Below, piece after piece: positions 55,736-64,000 of a stretch of DNA of 64,000 nucleotides (position 1 is the first letter of the stretch; every line of letters begins with the position of its first letter). A program made the position numbers and the translations under genes. Location: NCBI RefSeq assembly GCF_020400825.1, contig NZ_JAINVH010000002.1:124001-188000 (forward strand), given 5' to 3'. The notes under the pieces were generated by a model. It was not told the DNA's origin, did not search any database, and was given only the letters and a program-made list of their open reading frames with translations. This DNA is from Streptomyces sp. HPF1205 (lineage in GTDB: Bacteria; Actinomycetota; Actinomycetes; Streptomycetales; Streptomycetaceae).

Positions 55736-58564
55736 TCAGCCCTTCTTGCCGGGCGGGCCTCCGCTGGTCCCGTTGGTGGTCCCGCCGGTCGGCGGGGTGG
55801 TGCTCGGGCTCGGCGACTGGTTGCAGCCCAGGTTCCACGGCGGGCACGGGCCCGTCGGCGTGCCCGTCGGCGTCGGGGTCGTCGGCGGCGGGGTGGTGGT
55901 CGGCGGGGTGGTGACCGGCGTCGTCGGCGGGGTGGTGGCCGGCGTCGTCGTGGGCGGGGGCGTGGTGGCCGTCGGGCTCGGCGTCGGGCTCGACACGTTG
56001 CCGTAGACGACCTTGCCGATGTCGCCGGACGGCTTCTGGAAGTCCTCGGCCGGCGTCTCCTTCAGGACCGTGCTCATGTAGTCCCGCCAGATCTGCGCGG
56101 GGAACGAGTCACCGTGGACCTTTTCGGCGCCACCGGTCCCGTACATCTTCAGGAACGGGTTCTGGACCGCCTTGCCGGACTTGTCGGTGTGCTGCTGGTC
56201 GTCGCGCCGGTACATGACGACCGTGGTGACGAGCTGCGGGGTGTAGCCGTCGAACCAGGCGGACTTGTTGTCGTCGGTGGTACCGGTCTTGCCCGCCGCC
56301 GGCCGCCCGTCGGGGAGCTGGGCCGGGGTACCGGTGCCGTGCTTCACGACGTCCTGCAGCATCCCGGTGATGGTGTCCGCGACGTCGGCCTCGAAGGCCG
56401 ACTTGGTGCGGAGCTGGTGCTTCCACATCACCCCGCCGTCGTGCTTGACCTGGGTGACGGAGAACGGCTCGTTCTGCCGGCCGTGGTTGTCGATGGTCGC
56501 GTAGGCGTCCGCCATCCGGATCGCGCTGGGGGAGGAGGTGCCGATCGAGTACGTGACGCTGTTCTTGTAGTCGTCCAGGCCGTTGAACGCGTCCGGCACC
56601 AGGCCCGCGGCGAGCGCCTCGTCGTGCACCTTGTCGGTGCCCACGTCCTGGCCGAGCTGGACGAAGGGGGCGTTCAGGGACTTGTCCAGCGCGACGCGCA
56701 GGGTCACGCGGGGGAAGTTGTCGCCGTCGTCGTTCGTCTGGCGCCACTGGAAGGGCTGGCCGTGCTGGTCGTGCCCGATCCAGGGTTTGCCCGTGTAGTC
56801 CGTGATGAGCTGCTTGTTCTTGCCGCTGAACATGCTGTCCGGCGAGACCTTGGTGCGGGTCTCGGGTCCTTGGACCGGCGGCCCGTTGGGGTCGCGCACC
56901 CCGTCCGTCATCGCCGCGGCCAGAACGAACGGCTTGAAGGTCGATCCGACCTGGGCACCGGTCTCGTCGGCGTTGTTGGTGAAGTGCTTGGTGGCGTCGG
57001 TGCCGCCGTAGATCGCCTCGATCGCCCCGGTTTTGGGATCGAGGGAGGCGCCGCCGAACTGGACGAACTTGTCCACGTCCTCCTTCTTGCCCGTGTCCGA
57101 GTTGTAGTGCATGTGGGTGCCGCCCGGCTTGATGTTCGCCTTCTGCACCCTCTTGACCGCCGCTTCCAGCGCGTCCACCTTGGGCTTCTGGAAGGTCGTG
57201 TAGATCTGGTAGCCGCCGTGGGCGAGCTGGTCCGCGGTGAGGATGTGGTTGTTGGTCACGTACCTCTTGGCCAGGTCGACCATGTAGCCGATCTGCCCGG
57301 CCATCTGCGCGTTCTTCTTGACCGGCTGCGGCATCGGGTACTTGGTGTACTTGGCGCGCTCGGTCGCGGTCATCCAGCCGTCCTTGACCTCGCGGTCCAG
57401 GATCCACCCCCAGCGCTCCTGGGAGCGCTTCAGGTTGGCCTCGGGCGTGGCGGCGGAGTCGATGTCGGCGTTGCCCGCCGGGTCGAAGTACGTGGGGCCC
57501 TTGAGTACCGCGGCGAGCACCGCGCACTGGCTCGGGTTGAGCTTGATCGCGTCGACGCCGTAGTACGTACGGGCCGCCGCCTGGATGCCGTAGGCGCCGC
57601 GGCCGAAGTAGGAGGTGTTCAGGTAGCCGGCCATGATGTCGGACTTCTTCATGGTCGCGCCGACCTTTATGGAGATGAACAGCTCCTTGAACTTGCGGCT
57701 GATGGTCTGCTGCTGGGTCAGCCGGGTGTTCTTCACGTACTGCTGGGTGATGGTCGAGCCGCCCTGCGTCTGGCCGCCCCTGGCCATGTTGTAGAGGGCG
57801 CGGGTGATGCCCATCGGGTCGACGCCCTTGTCGGTCCAGAACGTCTTGTTCTCCGCCGAGACGACGGCGTTCTGCATGCCCTTGGGGATGTCGTCGATGG
57901 AGACGATCTGGCGGTTGAGGCCGGCGCCGGTGGCGATCATCTGACTGCCGTCGGCCCAGTAGTAGACGTTGTTCTGCGAGGTGGCAGCGAGGTTGACGTT
58001 CGGCACGCTCACCATGGCGTAGGCGATGCCGACTATGCCGATGAGGGTGCCGAAGAACCCGACGCACATCGCCGTGACCTGCCGCCAGGAGGGCATCCAG
58101 CGGCGCCAGCCGGTCCTGCCGAAGCGCGGGTAGTCGATGAACCGCTTCTTGCCGGGGCGGCGGCCGCGGCCCCGGCCCGGGCCGGAACCCTGCGGGCCGA
58201 TCGTGGTGGGTCCGCCCGGGCCGCCGGGGCCGCCGGGGCCTGCGGGCCCGCCCGGCCCGCTGCCACCCGCGCCGGCTCTGCGCCGGTGGCCGCGCCCCTG
58301 GGACGCGCGCCGGGCGGCGGCGCGGCCCTGGTAGGGCTCGCCGCCCGCGGGGCCGCTCGGGGAAGCGGTGGCCGAACCGCTGGGGACGCCGCCGGGGGAA
58401 CCGCCGGGGGGCGTACCGCGTGATTCAGGGCGGGGGTCGCCGCCGGCACGCCGACCACCGACAGGAGGGGTCGGCTGCTGCCCGGTCGGCTGCTGTCCCC
58501 CGCGCCTTGCGGCTGCACGGCCGCCGGACGGCGACTGCGGCGGCTTGCGACGGTGCTCGCTCAT
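55736..58564 (-). CDS. Bifunctional transglycosylase/transpeptidase PBP (942 aa)
   Basis: Class A penicillin-binding protein. A long basic and Gly/Pro-rich cytoplasmic tail (about 150 residues) precedes a single membrane segment (VGFFGTLIGIVGIAYAMV). The transglycosylase domain carries SAENKTFWTDKGVDPMGITRA and QTQGGSTITQQYVKN. The transpeptidase has STFKPFV (Ser nucleophile), SIGTSSPS (SxN region) and AGKTGTTDD (KTG). A Pro/Thr-rich tail of about 75 residues ends the protein. It builds and crosslinks the wall. Start ATG at 58564 has GAGGAG upstream. Confidence 0.94.
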   Translation of the reverse strand: MSEHRRKPPQSPSGGRAAARRGGQQPTGQQPTPPVGGRRAGGDPRPESRGTPPGGSPGGVPSGSATASPSGPAGGEPYQGRAAARRASQGRGHRRRAGAGGSGPGGPAGPGGPGGPGGPTTIGPQGSGPGRGRGRRPGKKRFIDYPRFGRTGWRRWMPSWRQVTAMCVGFFGTLIGIVGIAYAMVSVPNVNLAATSQNNVYYWADGSQMIATGAGLNRQIVSIDDIPKGMQNAVVSAENKTFWTDKGVDPMGITRALYNMARGGQTQGGSTITQQYVKNTRLTQQQTISRKFKELFISIKVGATMKKSDIMAGYLNTSYFGRGAYGIQAAARTYYGVDAIKLNPSQCAVLAAVLKGPTYFDPAGNADIDSAATPEANLKRSQERWGWILDREVKDGWMTATERAKYTKYPMPQPVKKNAQMAGQIGYMVDLAKRYVTNNHILTADQLAHGGYQIYTTFQKPKVDALEAAVKRVQKANIKPGGTHMHYNSDTGKKEDVDKFVQFGGASLDPKTGAIEAIYGGTDATKHFTNNADETGAQVGSTFKPFVLAAAMTDGVRDPNGPPVQGPETRTKVSPDSMFSGKNKQLITDYTGKPWIGHDQHGQPFQWRQTNDDGDNFPRVTLRVALDKSLNAPFVQLGQDVGTDKVHDEALAAGLVPDAFNGLDDYKNSVTYSIGTSSPSAIRMADAYATIDNHGRQNEPFSVTQVKHDGGVMWKHQLRTKSAFEADVADTITGMLQDVVKHGTGTPAQLPDGRPAAGKTGTTDDNKSAWFDGYTPQLVTTVVMYRRDDQQHTDKSGKAVQNPFLKMYGTGGAEKVHGDSFPAQIWRDYMSTVLKETPAEDFQKPSGDIGKVVYGNVSSPTPSPTATTPPPTTTPATTPPTTPVTTPPTTTPPPTTPTPTGTPTGPCPPWNLGCNQSPSPSTTPPTGGTTNGTSGGPPGKKG

Positions 58565-58964
58565 GAACAGCTACTCCTCGACAGGCGGGATCGCCTGCAG
58601 GCATCGATGACTTTCGGGTCGGTCCCCCTGCGCGCGGCTGTGTCAGGCCGCACCGCACCGAGGATCAAGACGCACCCAGATGTTGCGGGGTTCCCGGCGC
58701 TACGCATGGCGAACAGAGTACGCAGCGCCAAAAGACACGCCATGCGAAGGATCACCGCAAACCGGGCAGTTGACCCCCCGTAGGTCCACGGATGTGACGC
58801 CGGTCACCAAGGCGCGCCTTGCGTGATGTGTCGAGCCGTTCTATCGTCGCGATGTATCGGCTCGATACATCGGGCCGACACACACTGCGGAACAAGGTAA
58901 CCGGGCAGCCGGGTCAGCGGGCAGCCGGGTCGACGCGCGAACCACGGGACGAGGGGACGAGGGA
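58565..58964. promoter_or_regulatory. Divergent promoter region, PBP and padR
   Basis: The 400-bp gap contains the PadR palindrome at 58850-58872 and related half-sites (GATGTGTCG at 58824-58832 and CCGACACAC at 58875-58883). A frame at 58561-58755 looks non-coding. Promoters of the two genes lie here; no RNA gene is seen. Confidence 0.5.
58850..58872 (+). promoter_or_regulatory. PadR operator
   Basis: Arms CGATGTATCG and CGATACATCG, perfect over 10 bp, with spacer GCT. Consistent with the ATGT-N8-ACAT PadR pattern. It is about 90 bp before padR and would mediate autoregulation. Confidence 0.7.
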
Positions 58965-59636
58965 TTGAGCAAGCGCTCCGGAATCCTCGAATTCGCGATT
59001 CTCGGCCTGCTGCGTGAGTCCCCGATGCACGGTTACGAGCTGCGCAAGCGGCTCAACACTTCGCTCGGGGTGTTCCGCGCCTTCAGTTACGGGAGCCTTT
59101 ATCCCTGCCTGAAGACGCTGGTCGCCCAGGGGTGGCTGATCGAGGAGACGGCACCGGACATCGATCCGGTGACCACGCCTCTGGCCGGCCGCCGGGCGAA
59201 GATCGTCTACCGGCTGACAGCCGCGGGCAAAGAGCACTTCGAGGAGCTGCTCGCCGCCTCCGGCCCGGACGCCTGGGAGGACGAGCACTTCGCCGCCCGC
59301 TTCGCCTTCTTCGGGCAGACCTCGAAGGACGTCCGGATGCGCGTCCTGGAAGGGCGGCGCAGCCGCCTTGAGGAGCGCCTGGAGAAGATGCGCGCGTCCC
59401 TCGCGCGCACCCGCGAACGGCTCGACGACTACACGCTGGAGCTCCAACGGCACGGCATGGAATCGGTGGAGCGCGAGGTCCGCTGGCTCAACGAGCTGAT
59501 CGAGACCGAGCGGGCCGGGCGTACCGGACGCCCGGCCGGTGAGCGGGCCAGGACCGACCCCGGCAGCGACAGCGACCGCAGCAACGACAACAGCCAAGAG
59601 AACGGCGGCCGACCCGAAACCCGGGGAACCGCGTGA
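58965..59636 (+). CDS. PadR-family transcriptional regulator (227 aa)
   Basis: Winged-helix domain ([25 protein letters not shown]...[16 protein letters not shown]) with a C-terminal helical dimerising region ([38 protein letters not shown]) and polar tail. TTG start with GAGGGGACGAGGG. Just upstream of ino1; the stop overlaps a GTG (59633). Conserved context, so it may control ino1. Confidence 0.9.
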   Translation: MSKRSGILEFAILGLLRESPMHGYELRKRLNTSLGVFRAFSYGSLYPCLKTLVAQGWLIEETAPDIDPVTTPLAGRRAKIVYRLTAAGKEHFEELLAASGPDAWEDEHFAARFAFFGQTSKDVRMRVLEGRRSRLEERLEKMRASLARTRERLDDYTLELQRHGMESVEREVRWLNELIETERAGRTGRPAGERARTDPGSDSDRSNDNSQENGGRPETRGTA

Positions 59637-59659
59637 CGATTACACAGGGAGCAACCGGT

Positions 59660-60742
59660 ATGGGTTCGGTTCGCGTAGCCATCGTTGGCGTAGGCAACTG
59701 CGCCACGTCGCTGGTGCAGGGTGTCGAGTACTACAAGGACGCCGACCCGGACAGCAAGGTGCCTGGTCTCATGCACGTGCAGTTCGGCGACTACCACGTG
59801 CGTGACGTCGAGTTCGTCGCCGCCTTCGATGTCGACGCGAAGAAGGTCGGCCTCGACCTCGCGGACGCCATCGGAGCCAGCGAGAACAACACCATCAAGA
59901 TCACCGACGTCCCGCAGACCGGTGTGACCGTGCAGCGCGGCCACACCCTCGACGGCCTCGGCAAGTACTACCGCGAGACCATCGAGGAGTCCTCCGAGGA
60001 CCCGGTCGACGTCGTCCAGGTGCTCAAGGACCGCGAGGTCGACGTGCTGGTGTGCTACCTGCCCGTCGGCTCCGAGGACGCGGCCAAGTTCTACGCCCAG
60101 TGCGCCATCGACGCCAAGGTCGCCTTCGTCAACGCCCTGCCGGTCTTCATCGCCGGCACCAAGGAGTGGGCGGACAAGTTCACCGAGGCCGGTGTCCCGA
60201 TCGTCGGCGACGACATCAAGTCCCAGGTGGGCGCGACCATCACGCACCGCGTGCTGGCCAAGCTCTTCGAGGACCGCGGCGTTGTGCTCGAGCGCACCAT
60301 GCAGCTGAACGTCGGCGGCAACATGGACTTCAAGAACATGCTGGAGCGCGAGCGCCTGGAGTCCAAGAAGATCTCCAAGACGCAGGCCGTCACCTCGCAG
60401 ATCCCGGACCGCGACCTGGGCGCGAAGAACGTCCACATCGGCCCCTCCGACTACGTGCAGTGGCTGGACGACCGCAAGTGGGCGTACGTCCGCCTGGAGG
60501 GCCGCGCGTTCGGCGACGTCCCGCTGAACCTGGAGTACAAGCTGGAGGTCTGGGACTCCCCGAACTCCGCGGGTGTCATCATCGACGCGCTGCGTGCCGC
60601 GAAGATCGCCAAGGACCGCGGCATCGGCGGCCCGATCCTCTCCGCGTCCTCCTACTTCATGAAGTCCCCGCCGGTGCAGTACTTCGACGACCAGGCGCGG
60701 GAGAACGTCGAGAAGTTCATCCGCGGCGAGGTCGAGCGCTGA
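59660..60742 (+). CDS. ino1: Inositol-3-phosphate synthase (360 aa)
   Basis: NAD-dependent [20 protein letters not shown] (nucleotide-binding Gly motif), [54 protein letters not shown] (the catalytic core) and [19 protein letters not shown]. Makes inositol phosphate for mycothiol and phosphatidylinositol. ATG at 59660 preceded by AGGGAG; a GTG at 59633 is in frame and would add nine residues. Length is normal. Confidence 0.95.
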   Translation: MGSVRVAIVGVGNCATSLVQGVEYYKDADPDSKVPGLMHVQFGDYHVRDVEFVAAFDVDAKKVGLDLADAIGASENNTIKITDVPQTGVTVQRGHTLDGLGKYYRETIEESSEDPVDVVQVLKDREVDVLVCYLPVGSEDAAKFYAQCAIDAKVAFVNALPVFIAGTKEWADKFTEAGVPIVGDDIKSQVGATITHRVLAKLFEDRGVVLERTMQLNVGGNMDFKNMLERERLESKKISKTQAVTSQIPDRDLGAKNVHIGPSDYVQWLDDRKWAYVRLEGRAFGDVPLNLEYKLEVWDSPNSAGVIIDALRAAKIAKDRGIGGPILSASSYFMKSPPVQYFDDQARENVEKFIRGEVER

Positions 60743-60747
60743 TCCGA

Positions 60748-60801
60748 TCCCCACGGGGACGAGCGTCCCTACGGGGATGAGCCTCCCCACGGGGATGAGC
60801 G
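60748..60801 (+). repeat. Three 18-bp tandem repeats after ino1
   Basis: TCCCCACGGGGACGAGCG, TCCCTACGGGGATGAGCC and TCCCCACGGGGATGAGCG follow one another at 60748, 60766 and 60784. Each includes CCCCACGGGG-type inverted repeat. Confidence 0.8.
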
Positions 60802-60810
60802 GACTACTGC

Positions 60811-60843
60811 CAGGGGCCCCGGGTCGTACACCCGGGGCCCCTG
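60811..60843 (+). terminator. 14-bp perfect hairpin terminator of ino1
   Basis: CAGGGGCCCCGGGT (60811-60824), loop CGTAC, and its full complement (60830-60843). Lies after the 18-bp repeats. Confidence 0.9.
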
Positions 60844-60861
60844 GCGTGTGAGGGTGTCTCC

Positions 60862-62160
60862 ATGGGTGTTGTGGGCGATCTACGGGTACTGCTGCGACTG
60901 CCGGACTTCCGGCGGCTGCTCGTGGTGCGCCTGCTGTCGCAACTGTCCGACGGCGTCTTCCAGGTGGCGCTCGCCGCCTATGTGGTCTTCTCCCCCGAGA
61001 AACAGACCTCGGCCGCCGCTATCGCTTCGGCGATGGCCGTCCTGCTGCTGCCGTACTCGCTGCTGGGCCCCTTCACCGGGGTGCTGCTCGACCGGTGGCG
61101 GCGCCGGCAGGTCCTGCTGTACTGCAACCTGCTGCGGGCGGTGCTGTCCTGCGGTACCGCCGGACTGATACTCCTGCGTGTCCCGGACTGGCTGTTCTAC
61201 CTGTCCGCGCTGTCGGTCACCGCGATCAACCGTTTCGTCCTGGCCGGGCTGTCCGCAGCGCTGCCAAGGGTGGTGGACGACGAGCGGCTGGTGATGGCGA
61301 ACGCCCTGTCGCCCACCGCGGGAACCCTCGCCGCGGCCGCGGGCGGCGGCGTCGCCTTCGTCGTCCATCTCGCGGTGCCCTCGGGCGCGGGTGCCGACGC
61401 CGCGACCGTGCTGGCCGGTGCGCTGCTCTACCTCGGCGCGGGCCTGTCCGCGCTCGCCCTGGGCCGCGATCAGCTCGGACCCGACTCGCGTCCGGGCGAT
61501 GCGGTACGCCTGCGCGAGGCGGTGGTCACGACCGCCCAGGGGCTGCGTTCGGGGCTGCTGCACCTGCGGGAGCGGCCGGCCGCGCGGCAGGCGATGGCCG
61601 CGATGACCGCCATGCGTTTCTGCTTCGGCGCCCTGACCGTGACTTTGCTCATGCTGTGCCGGTACGCCTGGGCCGACTCCTCCGACAGCGGCCACGGGCT
61701 GGCGCTGCTGGGCCTGGCGGTCGCACTCTCGGCCGCGGGCTTCTTCGTCGCGGCCGTCGTCACTCCCTGGGCCGTCGGCCGCCTGGGGACCGCGGGGTGG
61801 ATCACCTGGTGCTCGGCCGGCTCCGCGCTGCTGCTGCCCCCGCTCGCCCTGCCCTTCCGGGTGGCGCCCATGATGCTGGCGTCCGTCGTCCTGGGGGTCA
61901 CCACTCAGGGCGCCAAGATCGCCACGGACACCGTGGTGCAGACCCACGTGGACGACGGCTACCGGGGGCGGGTCTTCTCCCTCTACGACGTCTTCTTCAA
62001 CGTCGCCTTCGTAGGGGCCGCGGCTGCCACCGCTCTCGTCCTGCCCTCCGACGGCCGCTCCTCCGGCCTGGTCCTCACTCTCGCCGTGTTCTACGCGGCC
62101 ACGGCCGTCGCCATGGTGCGGGTGCGCGATGTTTCACGTGGAACACAGCGGGCGGGCTGA
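60862..62160 (+). CDS. MFS transporter (432 aa)
   Basis: Twelve membrane segments and MFS motif-A-like LDRWRRRQVLLYCNLLR. Typical of the MFS_3-type drug/enterobactin exporters. AGGGTGTC is a weak SD. The 3' end holds a parS site (62131-62144), coding for VSRGTQ. Confidence 0.87.
   Translation: MGVVGDLRVLLRLPDFRRLLVVRLLSQLSDGVFQVALAAYVVFSPEKQTSAAAIASAMAVLLLPYSLLGPFTGVLLDRWRRRQVLLYCNLLRAVLSCGTAGLILLRVPDWLFYLSALSVTAINRFVLAGLSAALPRVVDDERLVMANALSPTAGTLAAAAGGGVAFVVHLAVPSGAGADAATVLAGALLYLGAGLSALALGRDQLGPDSRPGDAVRLREAVVTTAQGLRSGLLHLRERPAARQAMAAMTAMRFCFGALTVTLLMLCRYAWADSSDSGHGLALLGLAVALSAAGFFVAAVVTPWAVGRLGTAGWITWCSAGSALLLPPLALPFRVAPMMLASVVLGVTTQGAKIATDTVVQTHVDDGYRGRVFSLYDVFFNVAFVGAAAATALVLPSDGRSSGLVLTLAVFYAATAVAMVRVRDVSRGTQRAG
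62131..62144. promoter_or_regulatory. parS site inside the MFS gene
   Basis: GTTTCACGTGGAAC, exact consensus; codes for VSRGT near the MFS C-terminus. Confidence 0.85.
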
Positions 62161-62174
62161 AGCGGCGGGTTCGT

Positions 62175-62188
62175 GTTCCACGTGGAAC
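62175..62188. promoter_or_regulatory. parS site (ParB binding)
   Basis: GTTCCACGTGGAAC, perfect palindrome, between the MFS and cca genes. Confidence 0.85.
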
Positions 62189-62203
62189 ACGAACCCTGCC
62201 GAT

Positions 62204-62217
62204 GTTCCACGTGGAAC
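62204..62217. promoter_or_regulatory. parS site (ParB binding)
   Basis: GTTCCACGTGGAAC, perfect palindrome; third of a cluster of three within 87 bp. Confidence 0.85.
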
Positions 62218-62244
62218 ATGCCCCCGGACGCCCTCGCCACTGCC

Positions 62245-63684
62245 TCAGCCCTGCGCGGCCCACCACTCCCTGAGCGCCTCGGTCGCCCCCTCCTCGCCCA
62301 GCGGGCCGTGCTCCATCCGCAGATCGAGCAGGTGCTGGTAGGCCTTGCCGACCAGGGGGCCCGGCTTCAGGTCCAGGATCCGCATGATCTGGTTGCCGTC
62401 GAGGTCCGGGCGGATGGCGTCCAGCTCCTCCTGCTCCTGCAGTTCGGCGATCCGCGCCTCAAGGCCGTCGTACGTGCGCCACAGCGCCTCCGCCTTGCGC
62501 TTGTTGCGGGTCGTGCAGTCCGAGCGGGTCAGCTTGTGCAGTCGGCTCAGCAACGGGCCGGCGTCCCGTACGTAGCGGCGCACCGCCGAGTCGGTCCACT
62601 CGCCGGAACCGTAACCGTGGAACCGCAGGTGCAGCTCGACCAGTCGCGAGACGTCCTTGATCTGGTCGTTGGGGTACTTCAGCCGGGTCATCCGGGCCTT
62701 GGTCATTTTCGCGCCCACCATCTCGTGGTGGTGGAAGGAGACCCGGCCGTCCGGCTCGAAGCGGCGGGTCCTCGGCTTGCCGATGTCGTGCAGCAGGGCG
62801 GCCAGCCGCAACGTCAGGTCGGGGCCCTCCGTCTCCAGGTCGATCGCCTGCTCCAGCACGGTCAGCGTGTGCTCGTAGACGTCCTTGTGCCGGAAGTGCT
62901 CGTCGCGTTCCAGGCGCAGCGCCGACAGTTCGGGCAGCACCCGGTCGGCGAGTCCCGTGTCGACCAGGAGCCGCAGCCCTTTGCGCGGGTTGTCGGACAG
63001 CAGGAGCTTGTTGAGCTCGTCGCGGACCCGCTCGGCCGAGACGATCTCGATCCGGTCGGCCATGGCGGTCATCGCGGCGACCACCTCGGGGGCAACCTCG
63101 AAGTCGAGCTGCGCGGCGAACCTGGCCGCGCGCATCATCCGCAGGGGGTCGTCGGAGAAGGACGCCTCGGGTGTGCCGGGGGTGCGCAGCACGCGGGCCG
63201 CCAGGTCGTCGAGCCCGCCGTAGGGGTCGATGAACCGGGAGTCGGGAAGGGCGACGGCCATCGCGTTGACCGTGAAGTCCCGGCGGACCAGGTCGTCCTC
63301 GATGCTGTCGCCGTAGGAGACCTCGGGTTTGCGCGAGGTGCGGTCGTACGCCTCGGAGCGGTACGTCGTCACCTCGATCTGGAATTCCTTGGCCGTCCCG
63401 CCGTCACGGGCGCCCTTCAGCCCGCCCACGGTGCCGAACGCGATGCCGACCTCCCACACCGCGTCCGCCCACGGGCGCAGGATCCTCAGCACCTGCTCCG
63501 GGCGGGCGTCCGTGGTGAAGTCCAGGTCGTTGCCGAGTCTGCCCAGCAGCGTGTCGCGGACCGAGCCGCCGACGAGGGCGAGCTGGAATCCGGCGTCGCG
63601 GAAGCGCCGGCCGAGTTCCTCGGCTACGGGCTCCACCCGGTGGCGGGCCTGCGGGGTCTGGGCGGCATTGTTGGCATTCGGCAC
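62245..63684 (-). CDS. cca: CCA-adding tRNA nucleotidyltransferase (479 aa)
   Basis: Class II poly(A)/CCA polymerase fold: ALVGGSVRDTLLGRLGNDLDFTTDA (GGxVRD and DxD), RRDFTVNAMAVAL, ERVRDELNKLL, then an HD domain (LAALLHDIGKP). GTG at 63684 is chosen from PNANNAAQTP; TACCCT about nine bases upstream is a candidate -10, so the message may be leaderless. Convergent with the MFS gene. Confidence 0.93.
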   Translation of the reverse strand: MPNANNAAQTPQARHRVEPVAEELGRRFRDAGFQLALVGGSVRDTLLGRLGNDLDFTTDARPEQVLRILRPWADAVWEVGIAFGTVGGLKGARDGGTAKEFQIEVTTYRSEAYDRTSRKPEVSYGDSIEDDLVRRDFTVNAMAVALPDSRFIDPYGGLDDLAARVLRTPGTPEASFSDDPLRMMRAARFAAQLDFEVAPEVVAAMTAMADRIEIVSAERVRDELNKLLLSDNPRKGLRLLVDTGLADRVLPELSALRLERDEHFRHKDVYEHTLTVLEQAIDLETEGPDLTLRLAALLHDIGKPRTRRFEPDGRVSFHHHEMVGAKMTKARMTRLKYPNDQIKDVSRLVELHLRFHGYGSGEWTDSAVRRYVRDAGPLLSRLHKLTRSDCTTRNKRKAEALWRTYDGLEARIAELQEQEELDAIRPDLDGNQIMRILDLKPGPLVGKAYQHLLDLRMEHGPLGEEGATEALREWWAAQG

Positions 63685-63848
63685 AACGTAAAAGGGTACG
63701 TGTCCCGGACCGCCCCCCGCGCGCCGGTTTCCCGTACCTTCCATCACGGCTCCCGAACACTGCGGCACCGCCCCGCTCGTTACCATGCGAGCACGCACTT
63801 CCGATGGACCGACCGACGACCGAACGAACACCAGGACGGGGCGAACGC

Positions 63849-64000
63849 GTGGGCGAGGCCGCACAAGCACCCGCAACACCCCCGCCGGCGCCCCGCCGGC
63901 GGACGCTGCGGTTCACCGCGCTGCTCGCCGGAGCGACCCTCCTCGCCGGGTTGCTGCAGACGGCCCAGGCCACCGGCTCCCAGGCGCAGAGCGCCACCGG
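63849..64000 (+). CDS. Secreted protein, DUF6049-type, N-terminal part only
   Basis: GTG at 63849 begins a signal-peptide-like sequence (LRFTALLAGATLLAGLLQTAQA) that continues beyond the window. The position, divergent from cca and toward the expected murJ, matches the DUF6049 gene of Streptomyces. Only 50 codons are seen. Confidence 0.6.
   Translation, partial: MGEAAQAPATPPPAPRRRTLRFTALLAGATLLAGLLQTAQATGSQAQSAT

Noticed and set aside
58561..58755. A 64-codon frame just upstream of the PBP gene, minus strand
   Set aside because: No SD, no recognisable sequence, and it overlaps the PBP leader. Not enough evidence.

Overview
The window is a stretch of very high-GC chromosome from a filamentous actinomycete, almost certainly Streptomyces or a close relative. 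Evidence: GC-rich third codon positions, frequent GTG starts and GTGA/ATGA overlaps, a CydDC fusion under a Rex-type operator, FemX, PadR–inositol-phosphate synthase, a TTA codon in a regulator, and nine copies of the Streptomyces ParB site parS. The right half (about 45.9-64.0 kb) has the conserved order dnaB, MATE exporter, rplI-rpsR-ssb-rpsF, femX, alanine-racemase-like gene, GT87, bifunctional PBP, padR, ino1, MFS, cca, DUF6049-type gene. In Streptomyces this lies a few tens of kb from oriC; parS and DnaA-box abundance agree, and oriC itself is expected beyond the right end.

Layout, left to right. 0-4.4 kb: end of a rhomboid-like membrane protein and a four-gene minus-strand ABC operon (two ATPase/permease pairs). 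4.6-13.5 kb: an epoxide-hydrolase-like/SDR fusion, a MerR regulator, an LLM oxidoreductase facing a SGNH hydrolase across an 11-bp tandem-repeat array, a VOC protein, a small secreted Ala/Arg-rich protein and a HAD phosphatase. 13.6-19.9 kb: the cytochrome bd operon cydA-cydB-cydDC with a Rex operator and three parS sites. 20-34.8 kb: HisC-type aminotransferase, LacI regulator (with a TTA codon), PPP-type phosphoesterase, a membrane protein, thiC with TPP riboswitch, DUF5326, cupin, holin-like protein, cystathionine lyase-type enzyme, NUDIX, MarR plus DHA2 efflux pump, serine hydrolase and SAM methyltransferase.

The main accessory feature is a complete Tn3-family transposon at 34922-41622, delimited by 50-bp terminal inverted repeats (four mismatches) and a perfect 5-bp target duplication (AAATA). 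It carries a TnpI-like tyrosine recombinase gene interrupted by one in-frame amber codon, a palindromic candidate resolution site, an intact GntR (YtrA-type)-ABC ATPase-ABC permease cargo operon with its own operator, and a tnpA split by two mutually compensating frameshifts. The mobility genes look damaged while the cargo is intact. The element sits 20 bp upstream of the start codon of a large LuxR/LAL-like ATPase gene that lacks the usual C-terminal HTH, leaving that gene's -10 box in place but replacing everything upstream of it.

The core genes cover replication (dnaB, ssb), translation (rplI, rpsR, rpsF, cca), cell wall (femX, PBP, racemase-like), mycothiol/inositol supply (ino1), thiamine (thiC) and microaerobic respiration (cyd). 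Regulation is visible as a Rex operator, a TPP riboswitch, a PadR palindrome, a MarR/efflux operator, a GntR operator inside the transposon, and several strong hairpin terminators.
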